This document shows positions 9,766 to 21,481 of a DNA stretch of 64,000 nucleotides, piece after piece (position 1 is the first letter of the stretch; every line of letters starts with the position of its first letter). The notes beneath the pieces are model-generated. The model did no database searches. It worked only from the letters and a program-made list of their open reading frames with translations, and was not told where the DNA came from. The position numbers and the translations under genes are program-made. Source of the stretch: Hygrophila difformis. Lineage: Eukaryota > Streptophyta > Magnoliopsida > Lamiales > Acanthaceae. The DNA is taken from the NCBI GenBank assembly GCA_030278955.1, contig JAOANR010000003.1, positions 36,536,054-36,600,053 of the forward strand, in the 5' to 3' direction.

Positions 9766-9915
9766 ACAACACCTCCAGTTCCATCAGTAACACCAACTGT
9801 TCCTAGGATTATACCCGAAGGCACTAGCGGAGTCTCCCAAGCTGATATGGCTACCGCCGCGAAGCCCTAGCTGAACACGAACTGCAATATGGTGCATTTA
9901 AATCAGTGGGCCTAG
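9766..9915 (+). pseudogene. element D (gypsy) gag, N-proximal fragment
   Basis: Plus-strand frames read 'IIPEGTSGVSQADMATAAK' and then, after a one-base shift, 'LAEHELQYGAF'. It continues beyond element A at 25502 into a proline-rich gag segment. It starts abruptly at the end of LTR3, so the true gag start and D's 5' LTR are missing. Confidence 0.5.
9911..9915. repeat. element A target-site duplication, left copy
   Basis: CCTAG, repeated at 25497-25501. Confidence 0.9.
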
Positions 9916-10332
9916 TGTAATACCCGAGAATTTTGCAACATAAAATAAATAAATAAATAAATAAATAATAAATAAACACAATAAATAAAGAGAAAAGGAA
10001 ATGAGAAATGAAATCTAAATTAAAAAGGAATCAAAATTCCGAGAACCCGGGAAACCGAAGACAAATTAATTAAATAAATTGTACACGTGAACCCGACATC
10101 AACGGACTCGAGAATTCGAGGCCAATATTAAATTCAAACCCGAGTAAAAATTAGGATAGGAAATTGGAGCCCGAAAATAGCCCGGAAATCGGAGCCCGAG
10201 AACATAGAGGGATAGAAGCTCGAAAGAGAGGAGGAAAGACCCGACGGATCGCACGACCCGGCCCAGACCGAAGTCCAGGCCAGGATGGCGCGGTGTCCGC
10301 GCAGTGTTTGCTCATAGGGCGTGCTAACCCCG
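9916..10332 (+). repeat. element A 5' LTR, first part
   Basis: Matches 22891-23312 of the 3' LTR and ends at the element B insertion. It contains the (AAAT)n tract at 9944-9970. Confidence 0.9.
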
Positions 10333-13300
10333 TGTAACACCCCGGATTTGATAACCCAGGCCGGGATGTCACCGCCACACCTCCCTAACAAGACACGGTT
10401 TTCTCCGAGCTTGCTAAAGAGATGCAAGGCTATGGTTTTTCAGAATTTAAATCATTCAAACAGCCCATTGTAATATAATTTAAAAATAATAATATCAAAG
10501 TTGCAGCGGAATGTAATATTTACATATATATAATTGTAATGCAGCGGAAATTTAAATACTGGGCCAACATGGCCAAAACACGGGTTAAACAGGCCCGTTC
10601 ATGCAAGTTGTAATTAAATGCCGGAATTTAAAATAGAGTTTTTCCCGAACGTTCCCATGTATGCATATGATGATGCATAATCCTCATACTCTGAAAGAAA
10701 AAAGGGGAAATGTGGTTTGGTCAGCAAAAACGTGCTGAGTAAGTTAACACCTAATATGATCAAGGGGTTTCAAAGCCTTTATTTAAATTTGATAGAAACA
10801 TACTTGTAGGTAATTCACAATTTGAGTTAATCATCCTCTAATAAATAAATGGCGTAATTTAACACAAGAATTTCACATGATCATGATACAAATTACATGG
10901 TAAATTAATTGCACGGCATAATTTAAAGGTATAACTTAAATAAGGAAAACATTCACGTCTTAAAAATTTTCCCGTTACTTCACGATTAGGTATTTCAGGA
11001 TTTTCATTCTTTCACTTTTATTCGATATAATCTAGTATAATTTGTTCTTGGGGAATCGAACCCGCAAGAGTTTAAACGTATACTAGGGAATTGAACCCGT
11101 AGGAATCAACACACGTCCTGGGGAATCGAACCCGCAGGGAAACAAATGATCGCCCTTGGGGAATCAAACCCGCAAGAACTCAAATACATCATAGGGAATC
11201 AAACCCGTGGGAATCAACACACATCCTGGGGAATCGAACCCGCAGGAAAACAAACAATCGCCCTTGGGGAATCGAACCTGCAAAAACTCAAATACATCCT
11301 AGGGAATTGAACCCGTAGGAATCAACACACATCCTGGGGAATCGAACCCGCAGGAAAACAAACAATCGCCCTTGGGGAATCGAACCCGCAAGAACTCACA
11401 TACATCATAGGGAATTGAACCCGTAGGAATCAACACACATCCTGGGGAATCGAACCCGCATGAAAACAAACAATCGCCCTTGGGGAATCAAACCCGCAAG
11501 GTAAGAACACATTTCGCAAGTTTCACAAAATTCTCAAATATAACTTACACAAGTCGCTGTCTTACTCCATAATTAATTAAAAATTCATTTTAAGTCCGAA
11601 AATTCTAAAGTTTCACCGGTAACTTGAAAACACAGAGACGAACAAGTTTCGTGTTTTACGTTTCTCGATCCGGGTTAAGGAAACGAGTCAAAAATCAAGT
11701 CTTTTCCATAAGTAGTATGCTGACAGGTTTCAGATTCGACACCATACAAAGATTCGACTTTTTAACATATCAAATGGACTCCAAAAATTCTGACATTTTA
11801 TCTGCGCACACTAGACATAATTATCTACAACTTTCATTTAGATTGCAAGGATCAATTCGGACTTGAAAATATAGAAACAGGCTCATCAAATTTGGACATC
11901 AACACCTTCAGATTTCCAAAAGGGTTTTTCAAGGCAGTTTGTGTTCGGATCGTTTTGGGATAGCAAACGTTGATGAAAATGGCTGAAATTTTTACACAAT
12001 TTAGATTAATGTGTTAGGATCAAAAGTCTAGGTTTGAGTTTTTCGGTTTGAATTCTTGAAGTAGGGGTTTTGGTCCAATTTCAAATCTGTCACAGTTTCA
12101 AGTTCGACTTTTAGGGCAGGTTCATTGGAGGCCATTTTCGGATATCAAAACACAATGAAAAATTATGAAAATTTTACATAAACTAGATCTATGTCTTAGA
12201 AACGTTTTTCATGTTTTGAGTTTTTCCGTTTGAGCAGTTTTAAGTGTTCGAAAAATTCGCACCAATACGCTGCGCCGGGGGTTTTTCGCGTTGACAGATT
12301 TTGAATTTCTAAATCTCTATGTTTGGTTGCATTTTAACGTCACCCAAAACCAAGTAAGCATTAACTTACAGTGGGGATGATGTCTAGGAGGTCACGGGTC
12401 GTCCGGAATCCACGGGATGTCACGAGCGAGTTTCCTCAAGTCGATTTCCTCTTCCAACGTGCACGAACCGAATCCGAAAGCAAAAGTCGGGGGTTAAACA
12501 AAAACCTATGGACGACTTACCACAATCTGGAATACTAAGATGTTGTTCACCACCTCCTTCGTCGATTCCCGTCGCCGGAAAGTGATCGGAAAGTCGTCGG
12601 AAAGTGAAGAACTTGTTTTTTCGGATTTTGGGAGAGTTTTGGATGATGGATGAGTTTGAGAGGCTGAAAATGGAGTGGAAATCTGTCAATGATCGTCCTA
12701 TAGGCCTTTCCCCCGACTGGGATTGGGTTTCCAAAGTTGGGACACGAAAATATGGTAAGAAATCCCCGAAATCGCGCAATTGGCAGCTGCAGTCTTGGTG
12801 GCGCGGGGTTGGCGCGGTTTTTAGCCAAAACCAGCGCGGAGGGCGCGCGGCCTGGTCTGGGCCGTGCGTCCGGACTGGGCCGTGCGATCCCGTCGGGCCT
12901 TTTCTCCTCTCTTTCGGACTTCTGTCCTCCTACGTTTTCGGGCTCGATTTTTCGGGTCTTTCTCGGATCATAAATCCTTATCTTAAATTTATCTCGACTC
13001 AAATGAATTTCATGTTTGAAATCTTAAGTCCGTCGGTCTCGGTTCGTCGGCTTCCAATTCGTCGTCTTTTGACTCCCGTGTAATAACTTGTGTAATTAAA
13101 TTTCTTCCGACTTCACGGGTTCTTGGAATTAGAATTATTTTCCTTCTTGAATTTAATTCCAATTATTTTGACTCAATTCATGGAATGTCTTCGGGCTTCC
13201 TTTCCCTCTTTTATTCCATTTTGAATTTTGAATCTATCGGCGTTTCATTTCCGAGCAATAATTTATTGTGATAAATTATTTTCTTCTTCTCGGAGATATT

Positions 13301-13361
13301 TCGACATTGATCGGAATAAATTTTATTCCTTTGGACGTTGATAAAAATCTGGGGTATTACA
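10333..13361 (-). repeat. element B 3' LTR
   Basis: Nearly the same as 15503-18551, with scattered substitutions and small indels. It contains the 13-unit T-arm-like array (11045-11500). Predicted leader intron on the minus strand: donor CACT|GTAAGT near 12375, acceptor TTTCTTTCAG|AGTATG near 10692. The open frames at 12420-13083 recur in the other LTR and are not genes. Confidence 0.9.
11045..11500 (-). repeat. T-arm-like hairpin array in B 3' LTR
   Basis: Thirteen units at about 36-bp spacing. On the minus strand the core is GGGTTCGATTCCC or GGGTTCAATTCCC, with flanking stems that cycle CTTG/CAAG, CCTA/TAGG, CCTG/CAGG. The three stem types recur in order, making a higher-order period of about 108 bp. 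Confidence 0.9.
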
Positions 13362-13400
13362 GTCTACCCCCCTTAAGAATCAACTTCGTCCTCGAAGTTG
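13362..13400 (-). promoter_or_regulatory. B polypurine tract with upstream hairpin (module 2)
   Basis: On the minus strand the hairpin CAACTTCG-AGGA-CGAAGTTG (13400-13381) is followed by TTCTTAAGGGGGGTAGAC and then the LTR start TGTAATACC. Confidence 0.8.
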
Positions 13401-13651
13401 TGTTTCGGCTTTTCTCGCGCTAAGAGTTAGGGTCCTTTTGTTTATTTTATTATTTTGCGATATTGTGTTATTGAATTATTGTTCGATTATTGATTGTTTG
13501 TTGTTTGATTATTGTTTGACTGAACCCAGAATTGAAATTTCCGAGTCGCCTACGTACCCTGTGAAGGGATCAAGCCATGACGTACTTCAAAACAATTTGG
13601 ATTTGTTTATTTGAAATACAAAATATTCGGATTAGAATATTCGGGTCGTTA

Positions 13652-13693
13652 CATCCTCCTCCCCTTAAGGTTACAGTTATGTCCCCATAACTG
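13652..13693 (-). promoter_or_regulatory. older hairpin plus polypurine module in B (module 1)
   Basis: Minus-strand hairpin CAGTTATG-GGGA-CATAACTG (13693-13674), then CCTTAAGGGGAGGAGGAT and the vestigial LTR start TGTAACGACCC. The 13401-13651 stretch after it resembles the U3 of the B2-type LTR. Confidence 0.75.
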
Positions 13694-13865
13694 TTGTTGG
13701 ATCGGTTTGACTCAGGGTTGGGTAACGTTGTATACAATCATTTCTCACTGAGCTGGCAAGTCCGCTTGATCGATGTCGTTCAATCGTCCTACGGCTCTTC
13801 TGATTGAGGGTTTACCAAATCTAGCCTTTTCTCAATCATCTCCTCACGAACATTGCATTCTCTAA

Positions 13866-14882
13866 TCATGTGGTCTTCCCCACCACATCTATAACAAGTC
13901 CCGCGCCTTGGGCATTCGCGCACCAAATGGGCTTGGTGACACTGCGGGCAACGTGGTATGACTGTACGACGTATGCCGTTTCTCCCATTATTGAAACCTT
14001 TATTCTTATTCTCCTTTGGCTCATTGAACCCAGCTTGACCATTATTCTTCCTAAAATTGCCATTGCTATTGTTTCGATTCTTTTTCTCAAATTCTTGCGA
14101 GCCCTTGCTCGACTCCCCATTTCCTTTGCGCTTCAGTTGTTGGACAAAATCAATTGCTACAGCTCGATCATAAACCGTCTGCAGGTTGTGAATTGTACTA
14201 CTGCAAGTATCTCCCGGATACTAAGGTTCAGACCCATCTCGAATTTCTGAGCCTTGTCAGATTCTGTTGGTACTATCCTCGTAGCAAATCGCACCAATTC
14301 CTTGAATTTGGTGTAGTACTCTTGTACTGTTTGCGCACCTTGTCTGAGGTTGATGAACTCCTCGTATTTTGCAGTCTTGGTGCTCAGTGGGTAGAATCTT
14401 TCCCTTAAAGCCTCCTTAAGTTCTTCCCAGGCGTAGGCTTCTTCGTCATCCTCTGAATTCGCTTGAAGGTTTTGCCACCACTCATCGGCTTCACCTCCTA
14501 AGTAGTAGGTCGCCACGTATATCTTCTCCTCGTCAGGGCATTTGATAGCATCCAAGAGTTTATCAAAGGTACGGATCCACCCCTCTAGCTTGGCGGGATC
14601 CTCTTGCCCATCATAGTGTGGTGGGTTGTAGGGGTTTACCAATGCCAAGTAGTTGACTTGGGCTACTGGTGGGGGTACTGCTGCTTGTGCTCTATGCACC
14701 TCAGCATTTCCTAATGCCACAAGGACCTCCTCCATAGTCCTTAGACGTTCTTCCATGTTGTTGGGTATAGAAGGCGCTCGATCTCCTACGTTCGGAGGAA
14801 TCTCATTGTTGTTAGGTGCGTTTGGGAGGTCAGTGTCAGTGTCGTTTGGGCTTACCTTCCTCAGTTTTCTTTTAGGTGCCAT
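13866..14882 (-). pseudogene. gag: element B gag (frameshifted)
   Basis: The start ATG at 14882 is followed by 'MAPKRKLRKVSPND', shared in form with the gags of A, V and B2. The conserved gag core 'YYLGGEADEWWQ' and 'LRERFYPLSTKTAKYEEF' follows. The frame breaks near 14170. The C-terminal part continues in another frame to about 13866 with a CCHC zinc knuckle ('CYRCGGEDHMIREC'). No pol follows; the polypurine modules begin within 200 bp. Confidence 0.85.
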
Positions 14883-15487
14883 TTTCTGTTATTAAGCGCG
14901 CGAAGATGAGTTTCTAAGTGATCAAGATCTACGACTAAGGCAAAGTTTAGTCTCAAGTTAGCGCTTCTAAGTCAAGACTCAAGGTCAAGTCGAACATTAG
15001 AGTGAGAAGGTTATGTATCACAAACGATTCACATAAAAAGGTTAGCACAAATATTTATGTATGCATATGCATATGTAATCCCCCCAATAAAAATTTAATG
15101 CATGCATTTATTTATCCACGGGTTTTAAAAATAAATTTATTCCATGGATAGATTAAAATAAGGATAAAAGGTTTGACCACTATATTGGGCCGAAAGAAAT
15201 AAATTATTTGGGCTTTAAGTAAAAACAAGGTTATTGGGCCAAAATAATTGGGTCAACATAGTAATTAAATATTGGGCTAAAGATTTGGGTTAGGAAAAAT
15301 AAATTTTGGGCTCAAAAGATTTGGGATTTAAAATAATAAATTTGGGCTAAAGTTAGGGCTTAGAAAAAAAATTTGGGCTCAAAAATGTTAGTTTAAAAAT
15401 AATAATGGATTTTTAAATATAATACTAGTTAAAAATAATACTCGTAATAGTTTAAAAATAATAATACTAGTTTTAAAAATAGTCCGG

Positions 15488-15499
15488 GCTCTGATACCA
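15488..15499 (-). promoter_or_regulatory. element B primer-binding site
   Basis: The minus strand reads TGGTATCAGAGC, complementary to the 3' end of plant initiator Met tRNA, 3 bp inside the 5' LTR. Confidence 0.9.
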
Positions 15500-15502
15500 C
15501 TT

Positions 15503-18500
15503 TGTAACACCCCGGATTTGATAACCCAGGCCGGGATGTCACCGCCACACCTCCCTAACAAGACACGGTTTCTCCGAGCTTGCTAAAGAGATGCAAGGCT
15601 ATGGTTTTTCAGAATTTAAATCATTCAAACAGCCCATTGTAATATAATTTAAAAATAATAATATCAAAGTTGCAGCGGAATGTAAGATTTACATATATAT
15701 AATTGTAATGCAGCGGAAATTTAAATACTGGGCCAACATGGCCAAAACACGGGTTAAACAGGCCCGTTCATGCAAGTTGTAATTAAATGCCGGAATTTAA
15801 AATAGAGTTTTTCCCGAACGTTCCCATGTATGCATATGATGATGCATAATCCTCATACTCTGAAAGAAAAAAGGGGAAATGTGGTTTGGTCAGCAAAAAC
15901 ATGCTGAGTAAGTTAACACCTAATATGATCAAGGGGTTTCAAAGCCTTTATTTAAATTTGATAGAAACATACTTGTAGGTAATTCACAATTTGAGTTAAT
16001 CATCCTCTAATAAATAAATGGCATAATTTAACACAAGAATTTCACGTGATCATGATACAAATTACATGGTAAATTAATTGCAAGGCATAATTTAAAGGTA
16101 TAACTTAAATAAGGAAAACATTCACGTCTTAAAATTTTTCCCGTTACTTCAGGATTAGGTATTTCAGGATTTTCATTCTTTCACTTTTATTCGATATAAT
16201 CTAGTATAATTTGTTCTTGGGGAATCGAACCCGCAAGAGTTTAAACGTATCCTAGGAATTGAACCCGTAGGAATCAACACACGTCCTGGGGAATCGAACC
16301 CGCAGGGAAACAAACGATCGCCCTTGGGGAATCAAACCCGCAAGAACTCAAATACATCATAGGGAATCAAACCCGTAGGACTCAACACACATCCTGGGGA
16401 ATCGAACCAGCAGGAAAACAAACAATCGCCCTTGGGGAATCGAACCCGCAAGAACTCAAATACATACTAGGGAATTGAACCCGTAGGAATCAATACACAT
16501 CCTGGGGAATCGAACCCACAGGAAAACAAACAATCGCCCTTGGGGAATCGAACCCGCAAGAACTCACATACATCCTAGGGAATTGAACCCGTAGGAATCA
16601 ACACACATCCTGGGGAATCGAACCCGCAGGAAAACAAACAATCACCCTTGGGGAATCAAACCAGCAAGGTAAGAACACATTTCGCAAGTTTCACAAAATT
16701 CTCAAATATAACCTACACAAGTCGCTGTCTTACTCCATAATTAATTAAAAATTCATTTTAAGTCTGAAAATTCTGAAATTTCACCGGTAACTTGAAAACA
16801 CAGAGTCGAACAAGTTTCGTGTTTTACGTTTCTCGATCCGGGTTAAGGAAACGAGTCAAAAATCAAGTCTTTTCCATAAGTAGTATGCTGACAGGTTTCA
16901 GATTCGACACCATATAAAGATTCGACTTTTTAACATATCAAATGGACTCCAAAAATTCTGACATTTAATCTGCACACACTAGACATAATTATCTACAACT
17001 TTCATTTAGATTGCAAGGATCAATTCGGACTTGAAAATATAGAAACAGGCTCATCAAGTTTGGACATCAACACCTTCGGATTTCCAAAAGGGTTTTTCAA
17101 GGCAGTTTGTGTTCGGATCGTTTTGGGATAGCAAACGTTGATGAAAATGGCTGAAATTTTTACACAATTTAGATTAATGTGTTAGGATCAAAAGTCTAGT
17201 TTTGAGTTTTTTGGTTTGAATTTTGAAGTAGGGGTTTTGGTCCAATTTCAAATCTGTCACAGTTTCAAGTTCGACTTTTAGGGCAGGTTCATTGGAGGCC
17301 ATTTTCGGATAACAAAACACAATGAAAAATTATGAAAATTTTACACAAACTAGATCTATGTCTTAGGAACGTTTTTCATGTTTTGAGTTTTTCCGTTTGA
17401 GCAGTTTTAAGTGTTCGAAAAATTCACACCAATACGCTGCGCCAGGGGTTTTTCGCGTTCACAGATTTTAAATTTCTAAATCTCTATGTTTGGTTGCATT
17501 TTAAGTCACCCAAAACCAAGTAAGCATTAACTTACAGTGGGGATGATGTCTAGGAGGTCACGGGTCGTCCGGAATCCACGGGATATCACGAGCGAGTTTC
17601 CTCAAGTTGATTTCCTCTTCCAACGTCCACGAACCGAATCCGAAAGCAAAAGTCTAGGGTTAGATCGGATTTTCGCACTCGAAAACTTAAACAAAAACCT
17701 ATGGACGACTTACCACAATCTGGAATACTAAGACGTTGTTCTCCACACCTCCTTCGTCGATTCCCGTCGCCGGAAAGTGATCGGAAAGTCGTCGGAAAGT
17801 GAAGAACTTGTTTTTTCGGTTTTTGGGAGAGTTTTGGATGATGGATGAGTTTGAGAGGCTGAGAATGGAGTGGAAATCTGTCAATGATTGTCCTATAGGC
17901 CTTTCCCCCGACTGGGATTGGGTTTCCATAGTCGGGACACGAAAATATGGTAAGAAATCCCCGAAATCGCGCAATTGGCAGCTGCAGTCTTGGTGGCGCG
18001 GGGTTGGCGCGGTTTTTAGCCAAAACCAGCGTGGAGGGCGCGCGGCCTGGTCTGGGCCGTGCGTCCGGACTGGGCCGTGCGATCACGTCGGGCCTTTTCT
18101 CCTCTCTTCCGGACTTCTGTCCTCCTACGTTTTCGGGCTCGATTTTTCGGGTCTTTCTCGGATCATAAATCCTTATCTTAAATTTATCTCGACTCAAATG
18201 AATTTCATGTTTGAAATCTTAAGTCCGTCGGTCTCGGGTTCGTCGGCTTCCAATTCGTCGTCTTTTGACTCCCGTGTAATAACTTGTGTAATTAAATTTC
18301 TTCCGACTTCACGGGTTCTTGGAATTAGAATTATTTTCCTTTTTGAATTTAATTCCAATTATTTTGACTCAATTCATGGAATGTCTTCGGGCTTCCTTTC
18401 CCTCTTTTATTCCATTTTGAATTTTGAATCTATCGGCGTTTCATTTCCGAGCAATAATTTATTGTGATAAATTATTTTCTTCTTCTCGGAGATATTTCGA

Positions 18501-18551
18501 CATTGATCGGAATAAATTTTTATTCCTTTGGACGTTGATAAAAATCTGGGG
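15503..18551 (-). repeat. element B 5' LTR (lacks its outermost 7 bases)
   Basis: Pairs with 10333-13361. It stops at '...AAATCTGGGG' on the plus strand instead of running through TATTACA. The hairpin array is at 16216-16667. Confidence 0.9.
16216..16667 (-). repeat. T-arm-like hairpin array in B 5' LTR
   Basis: Same unit order as 11045-11500, with independent point changes. Confidence 0.9.
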
Positions 18552-20720
18552 CATGGCTTCCCGCGATTTACTCGCCCGAATCCGGATTTTCCGACTTCGG
18601 TTACTTTTCTTTCGGCACAAGACACTTAGGGGCAGCCTTTGGACGTCCCCTAGGTCTTGCACATCTATAAATAACCATCTAAATCAATCCTAAACACTTT
18701 TCAAAACCCTACGAAATCTCCCTACAAATCAAACCGTAATTCCGGAGTCGTCGGAGGCACGAAACCAAGGCGAGGACAGTCGTGGACGAAAATCGGAAGA
18801 CCTCCAAAATTGTGAACGAAGAACCTGACGAACCGAGGAGATAAACGGTGGACTGGAAGCCACGCCTCCGAATCGACGAGCCGGGACGACCACACATCAG
18901 TAAGTTAATACTTACTATGTTTTTGGGTGATTAAAACACAACCAACGTAGAGATCTAATTAAACAACCCTATATCTGTCAATGAAGAAAACCCACGGCGC
19001 AGCGTTTCTGCACGATTTTTCCGAGCCCTAAATCTGTTCAAACGAGATAACTTAAAACATTAAAAACGTTCCTAAGACATAGATCTATCTCCTGTAAAAA
19101 TTTCATAATATTTCATTAAGTTTCGATATCTGAAATCGACCCCAAACCGAACTGTTCTAAATTTAGATCTTGAAATCTTGACAGATTCTTGGTTCGAACT
19201 TCTTGGCGATTTTGACACTAGATTTAGGCGGAACTAGGAGCTGTGTTAAACAAGAAATTTGTAGATCTATAAGTTTAGAACATCCCTGTAAATTTTTAGA
19301 ATTTTTCGTTAAGATTTATACCTCCGAACTTGAGCCGATCCGATCTGCATTCTTACCGAATTCAAGAATCTTGACAGAAATTAGTTTCGAACTTGATCTA
19401 AAGATTAACCTCTGATCCGACGAGAATTAAGATTTGTGTTCTAAATGAAAGTTGTAGATAATTGTCTTTAGAATCTCCCTGTAAAATTTCATCAAGTTTG
19501 GAATTGGTTTGCTATGGTAGATCGTGAAATCTTGAAACTGCTGTTGGAAATTTCGGACAGATTTGCAACCTGATAGAAATCTACATTTTTTACATATTTC
19601 GGTAACCCGGATCGAAAAAGTTAAAACACAAAACTTGTTCATATCTGTGTTTTCGAGTCACTGGTTAAATTTCAGAATTTTTAGACTTAAAACCGATTTT
19701 TAATTAATTTTGGAGTAAACAGTGGTTTATCAAAGTCAAATCTTGAAAATCTTGTTGAAAAGGATATCGGAGCGAATAGCGTCCTGAAATAGTATATTTT
19801 GATAAACTTACTAAATTTGTGAACTTGGTCTTTCTAAACAAAGAGAAGATTGAAACGTTGTGGTTTATGACTAAGCTAGATACTGTCAATATTCTCTACG
19901 GCTTGGGACATAGAAGCCCAAGTGTATGTTTAGTGGACGTAAGAGCCCTAGCGAAATATTGATCGTATGGCTAGCGGACGGAATAACCCTATTAAAAGAT
20001 AGACCATGATACTTGTGGACATAAGAGCCCAAGCGTAAGGCTGGCGGACATAAGAGCCCTAGCGATGGTGATCTCTAAAAGAAATGAAACGAGAAGTTTA
20101 TGAGAATTCCGACTTAAATCCATATTAAATTGTGCTTTTAAATTTATGGCAATTTATTTAATTACTTTGCAAGCTATATTTGTGATCTTATGGAATTCAT
20201 GTCTTTTAAATTATGCAATGAAATCATTATTAGATGAATAAATTAAATCATGTCTTGTATGCACATGTTCTCTTTAAATTTAATTAATGGCTTTGAAACC
20301 CCATAATCATGTATGTGTTAACTTACTCAGCAAGGTTTGCTGACCAAACCATATTTTACCCTTTTTCTTTCAGAGCTGAAGAATTTGCATCATCATATGC
20401 ATACATGGGAATTTTGGAGAAATATATTATTTTTAAATTCCTGCATTAGACTAGACTTGCATGAACGGGCCTGTTTAACCCGTATTTTGGCCGTGTTGGC
20501 CCAATTTTTAAATTCCGCTGCATTATATATGTAAATATTATTTTCCGCTGCAACTGTAATGACTTTATTCTTAAATTATATCACAATGGGCTGTTTGAAC
20601 GTTTTAAATTCTGAAAAACCATAGCCTTGCATCTCTTTAGCAAGCTCGGAGAAACTGTGTCTTGCTAGCGAGGTGTGGCGGTGACACCCGACCTGGGTGA
20701 CCAAAAACGGGGGTGCTACA
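18552..20720 (+). repeat. element A 5' LTR, second part
   Basis: Resumes A's LTR at 'tcccgcgatttactcgcccg'. About 24 bases present in the 3' copy (around 23310-23336) are absent. TATA box CTATAAATA near 18665; the end at 20720 is followed by the primer-binding site. Confidence 0.9.
19901..20065 (+). repeat. GGACATAAGAGCC hairpin array in A 5' LTR
   Basis: About five units with loop region 'ggacataagagcc' and stems CTTG/CAAG or CTAG/CTAG; the first is ACTTGGG/CCCAAGT in the 3' LTR copy. It lies in the predicted leader intron. Confidence 0.75.
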
Positions 20721-20723
20721 AAG

Positions 20724-20735
20724 TGGTATCAAAGC
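20724..20735 (+). promoter_or_regulatory. element A primer-binding site
   Basis: TGGTATCAAAGC, one change from the initiator Met tRNA complement TGGTATCAGAGC. Confidence 0.85.
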
Positions 20736-21481
20736 CCGGCTTATTTTTAAATTAGTATTATTTTAAACTATTAGACTATTATTATTTTCAAACTATTATT
20801 TTTAAACCATTATTATTTTTAGATTATTATTATAATTATAGAAGAGCCCAAATTATTATTTTTGGAATTTCCTAACCCAAATATTCTTGAGCCCAAATGT
20901 TAATTATTTTTGACCCCATATAGAGGTCCAAGAATTTTAACTATTATTTTAAAGCATTAGTCCCATGGAATCAATTTTTACTTTTAAACCCCATGGAAAT
21001 TAGAAAATATATATATATATATATATATATATAGTGCATGAATTATTTTGGGGGGGGGGGGGGGGGGGAATCATCATCTGCATGTGCATACCACATTTTT
21101 TTTCTATACCTTAGAGAACCTAGAAGTGATATGTTCTAACTTAGACCTTTTGCTTGCACTAGATGACTTAGACGCTTGACATCAAATTAGGAACGCTAAC
21201 TGGAGACTGATCTTGCCTTAGTTCTAGATCGCGTTCATCTAATCGCACGCCTAAGCATAACAACTCTCGGCCTTAGCCATTCTTGTCCTTGTGCGAATTA
21301 AACAATTCCCTTATGTGGAGTAATAAAAATTAAATTTTTATTAAAACACTCTTGTTCCAAAAACCTTGTTTGGTTTCCCAAACAACAAATCCGAAAAATC
21401 GAAATTAGAAATTCACGACGTCTTGTTCAAACGATCTATCTAAACTCTGATAAGCTAATCCATATACGTGTATAACAGAAA
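20736..21481 (+). other. element A leader, non-coding
   Basis: AT-rich with runs of 'attattattttta'. It contains a (TA)n microsatellite (21008-21033) and an uninterrupted G run (about 21051-21068) that could be a sequencing or assembly weak point. No ORF. Confidence 0.7.

Larger units (their letters stand above)
10333..18551 (-). mobile_element. element B: gag-only LTR retrotransposon inserted in the 5' LTR of A
   Basis: Minus-strand element with 3' LTR 10333-13361 (3,029 bp), internal region 13362-15502 and 5' LTR 15503-18551. On the minus strand LTRs run TGTAATACCCCAG to GGGGTGTTACA. The only gene is a frameshifted gag. The left flank ends in CCCCG. The expected right duplication and the last 7 LTR bases are missing, through a small deletion at the B/A junction (18551/18552). 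Confidence 0.9.

Noticed and set aside
11045..11500. CRISPR-like array (regular repeats with short spacers)
   Set aside because: The context is a plant LTR present twice in element B; the spacers are nearly the same from unit to unit and no cas genes are present.
12420..13083. ORFs of 119-159 codons on both strands
   Set aside because: They lie within LTR B and recur in its other copy (17586-18467) with different lengths. They are overlapping on both strands and resemble no protein family.
21008..21068. functional element in the (TA)n and G-run stretch
   Set aside because: Simple microsatellite and homopolymer in a non-coding leader; more likely a mutational or assembly hotspot.
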